From Ruminiclostridium sp. (GTDB lineage: Bacteria > Bacillota > Clostridia > Oscillospirales > Oscillospiraceae), in contig JAFZEB010000067.1 of the NCBI GenBank assembly GCA_017560855.1, positions 1-7,590 of the forward strand: a stretch of 7,590 bases of DNA. The letters are read 5' to 3'. Below the pieces are notes generated by a model. The model did not search any database and was not told the origin of the DNA. It worked only from the letters and a program-made list of their open reading frames with translations. Shown piece after piece: positions 6,213-7,590 of this stretch. The first letter of the stretch is position 1; each line of letters begins with the position of its first letter. A program made the translations under genes and the position numbers.

Positions 6213-7294
6213 TATAAACACCTACCTTTCTCATAGTCATTTGTTGAACAAAAAGGAACAGTTTCTCTAATGTTTTCTCTTGTCAGTATAAGCATACTTG
6301 AAATACTGTCATAAATCAAGGATTTGCCTTGTCTGTGCCTGCTGATATGGCTGTTTCTCTCCGACCAGTTAAACCAATACATATAGTTGCCTATGTATTT
6401 GGTGGAGATACCATATTTTCTCTTCATCCACAACTTCAACTTGCTGTGGAGTGCATTGATATGATTGATATGGTAAATACCTTTCTTGTGCTTTCCTCTT
6501 TCTATCTGCACAAGGTCAGCCGCAACACTCTTTGCAAAAGACTTGTAGGCATTATGACTATCAGTACAAATGGTTGAAGATTTCTCAATCTTCCCATCAT
6601 AGATGGAATGCAGTTGCTTTGTGGTCAGTCTGCTCTTACCCGCAGGAACAGTTACAAGTCCACCATTTCTGTCTATGGCAACGGAGATACAGACTTGCTC
6701 GTGGCTGATACCTCTGTAATCTACTTGTTTGCCCCTCTGCCTTGACAGACCACTATCTCTTGGTGCCCTCCAATTAGGATTGCCTTTCTTGTGGTTGCCT
6801 TTGAAGCTTTCGGCAAAGAAAGTTTCGTCCATTTCAATGACACCACCCAAATAGTCAATGCCTATATGGGTTTTCAGAGCAGACAAAATCTTGTGTCTCA
6901 TAAAGAATGAGGTTTTCAAGCATATTCCTAACTTTTTAGCTGTTTCCCTCAAGGTCATTTGCTGGCTCATACAGTCAGCATATTCCAACCACACAGAGAG
7001 GGAGAGTTTGCTGTCTGCAAAGACTGTTTTGGTGTAGGGAGTAAAAGTCTTGCCGCAGTCCTTACAACGAAATCTCTGCTTTCCTCTCACTTTGCCAAAC
7101 TTGACAATATTCTTCTTTTCACAATGAGGGCAGACCAAACCATCGGCAAATCTCTGTTCAGCACACTTGTTCAAGAAGTCGGACAGACCAACATAGCCTT
7201 CTAACTTCTCTGTAATTTCTGCATTGATTTGCTCTAAATCTTCCCTTGACAGCCTATTCAGTTGTTTTCTAATTTCATTTATATTTACAGTCAT
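6212..7294 (-). CDS. IS1595-family (ISXO2-like) transposase
   Basis: A 360-residue DDE-type transposase that should cut and join the ends of the surrounding element. An N-terminal zinc ribbon is visible as C55-x2-C58 and C77-x2-C80, followed by a helix-turn-helix-like stretch (MTLRETAKKLGI, 113-124). The ISXO2-like catalytic domain has EMDETFF with D156, CTDSHNAY with D245, and YHINHINALHSKLK (274-287), where N277 is the likely third residue of the DDN triad used by part of this family. YMYWFNW (304-310) is also typical. The start is the ATG at 7294, eight bases after GAGG; a GTG at 7303 in frame overlaps that site. No frameshift or internal stop is present, so the protein is probably functional. 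Codon use is AT-rich, unlike the host genes. Confidence 0.95.
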   Translation of the reverse strand: MTVNINEIRKQLNRLSREDLEQINAEITEKLEGYVGLSDFLNKCAEQRFADGLVCPHCEKKNIVKFGKVRGKQRFRCKDCGKTFTPYTKTVFADSKLSLSVWLEYADCMSQQMTLRETAKKLGICLKTSFFMRHKILSALKTHIGIDYLGGVIEMDETFFAESFKGNHKKGNPNWRAPRDSGLSRQRGKQVDYRGISHEQVCISVAIDRNGGLVTVPAGKSRLTTKQLHSIYDGKIEKSSTICTDSHNAYKSFAKSVAADLVQIERGKHKKGIYHINHINALHSKLKLWMKRKYGISTKYIGNYMYWFNWSERNSHISRHRQGKSLIYDSISSMLILTRENIRETVPFCSTNDYEKGRCL

Positions 7295-7370
7295 ATCTAT
7301 CACCTCTTACAGAGATTAGATATAACTGTCCTGATTTTAGTCTAATGTGGAGTTATTTATGTCCACTTCC

Positions 7371-7398
7371 ATTATCAACACACACGGCTAACAGAGCC
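7371..7398. repeat. Right terminal inverted repeat of the IS
   Basis: 28 bp on the transposase-promoter side, pairing with 5874-5901 at 25 of 28 positions. Between this repeat and the transposase start (7295-7370) I see no clear sigma-A promoter; TTGATA inside the repeat is a possible -35 box without a convincing partner. Confidence 0.95.
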
Positions 7399-7406
7399 TT
7401 AATTTA
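7399..7406. repeat. Target site duplication, right copy (TTAATTTA)
   Basis: This copy is identical to 5866-5873 and sits directly outside the right inverted repeat. Joining the sequence outside the two copies restores a continuous leader from the promoter-like sequence at 7412-7440 to the ribosome binding site of the NimA-like gene. Confidence 0.95.
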
Positions 7407-7411
7407 TCTTA

Positions 7412-7440
7412 ATTATACATAGAAAAAAGAAAAAGGACAA
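7412..7440 (-). promoter_or_regulatory. Probable original promoter of the NimA-like gene, now pointing into the IS
   Basis: On the minus strand TTGTCC (7440-7435) and a perfect TATAAT (7417-7412) are 17 bases apart. Transcription would start near 7405, inside the target duplication, and now runs into the right end of the IS towards the transposase. Oddly, the -35 box lies within one arm of the 5S rRNA terminator, so the terminator and promoter share bases. Only 4 of 6 bases match at -35. Confidence 0.55.
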
Positions 7441-7459
7441 CCTTCCGGTTGTCCTTTTT
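7420..7459 (-). terminator. Terminator of the rRNA operon, after 5S rRNA
   Basis: A perfect 13-bp stem (7430-7442 with 7447-7459) has the loop TTCC on the plus strand (GGAA on the minus). On the minus strand it is followed by TTTTTCTTTTTT, a strong U tract. It begins two bases past the estimated 3' end of 5S rRNA. The plus-strand side has a shorter T run inside the stem, so it could act in both directions. Confidence 0.92.
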
Positions 7460-7461
7460 GT

Positions 7462-7576
<115 letters not shown>

Positions 7577-7590
7577 TCGCTGTCGTTAAA

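Larger units (their letters stand above)
5874..7398 (-). mobile_element. Complete IS1595-family insertion sequence with a passenger gene
   Basis: The element is 1525 bp and bounded by 28-bp terminal inverted repeats that match at 25 positions, each starting GGC and containing CTGTTAGCC, with perfect 8-bp target duplications outside. It holds an ISXO2-like transposase and, downstream on the same strand, a small membrane protein gene whose start codon overlaps the transposase stop. Base composition is visibly AT-richer than the host genes, a sign of transfer. The IS1595 family is known to include members with passenger genes. Every part needed for movement looks intact. Confidence 0.95.

Noticed and set aside
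6329..6577. Plus-strand open frame inside the IS
   Set aside because: It is antisense to the conserved transposase and has no ribosome binding site or domain.

Overview
The window reads as chromosomal DNA of a spore-forming, moderately high-GC Firmicute, most likely a gut-type clostridium of the Oscillospiraceae kind. This rests on a SpoIIR gene, a non-mevalonate isoprenoid kinase (IspE), strong GGAGG ribosome binding sites, U-tract terminators and GC-rich third codon positions. The assignment is an inference from gene content and composition, not a database match.

The left two thirds (1-5130) is a plus-strand run of housekeeping genes. It starts with the 3' end of hemW, a radical-SAM haem chaperone-like protein. 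Next come an archaeal-type cofactor-independent phosphoglycerate mutase or proposed homoserine kinase, a DUF1015 protein with codon use typical of strong expression, and a 14-bp perfect terminator. After it come ispE, a second long hairpin with a promoter-like box just upstream, spoIIR, and a small VOC/glyoxalase-fold gene with its own promoter and terminator. The first three genes are closely spaced and probably form one transcript. ispE has no promoter space of its own between the terminator and its ribosome binding site, so it may depend on read-through. spoIIR starts directly against the second hairpin and lacks a Shine-Dalgarno sequence.

Between the VOC gene and the next, convergent gene (about 5205-5366) lies a non-coding stretch of four consecutive strong hairpins, ending in a perfect 26-bp palindrome. 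I could not assign it to a known element.

The right third is minus-strand. In transcription order it holds a 5S rRNA gene (end of an rRNA operon), its terminator and a promoter-like sequence. An intact IS1595-family insertion sequence follows (5874-7398, 1525 bp, 28-bp imperfect terminal inverted repeats, perfect 8-bp target duplication TTAATTTA), then a pyridoxamine-phosphate-oxidase/NimA-like flavoprotein gene. The IS is clearly AT-richer than its host. It carries a DDE/N transposase and a small three-helix membrane protein as a passenger gene, whose start codon overlaps the transposase stop (TAATG). It inserted between the likely native promoter of the NimA-like gene and that gene's ribosome binding site, in the same orientation. 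The old promoter may therefore now feed the transposase, and the flavoprotein gene may depend on read-through from the IS.
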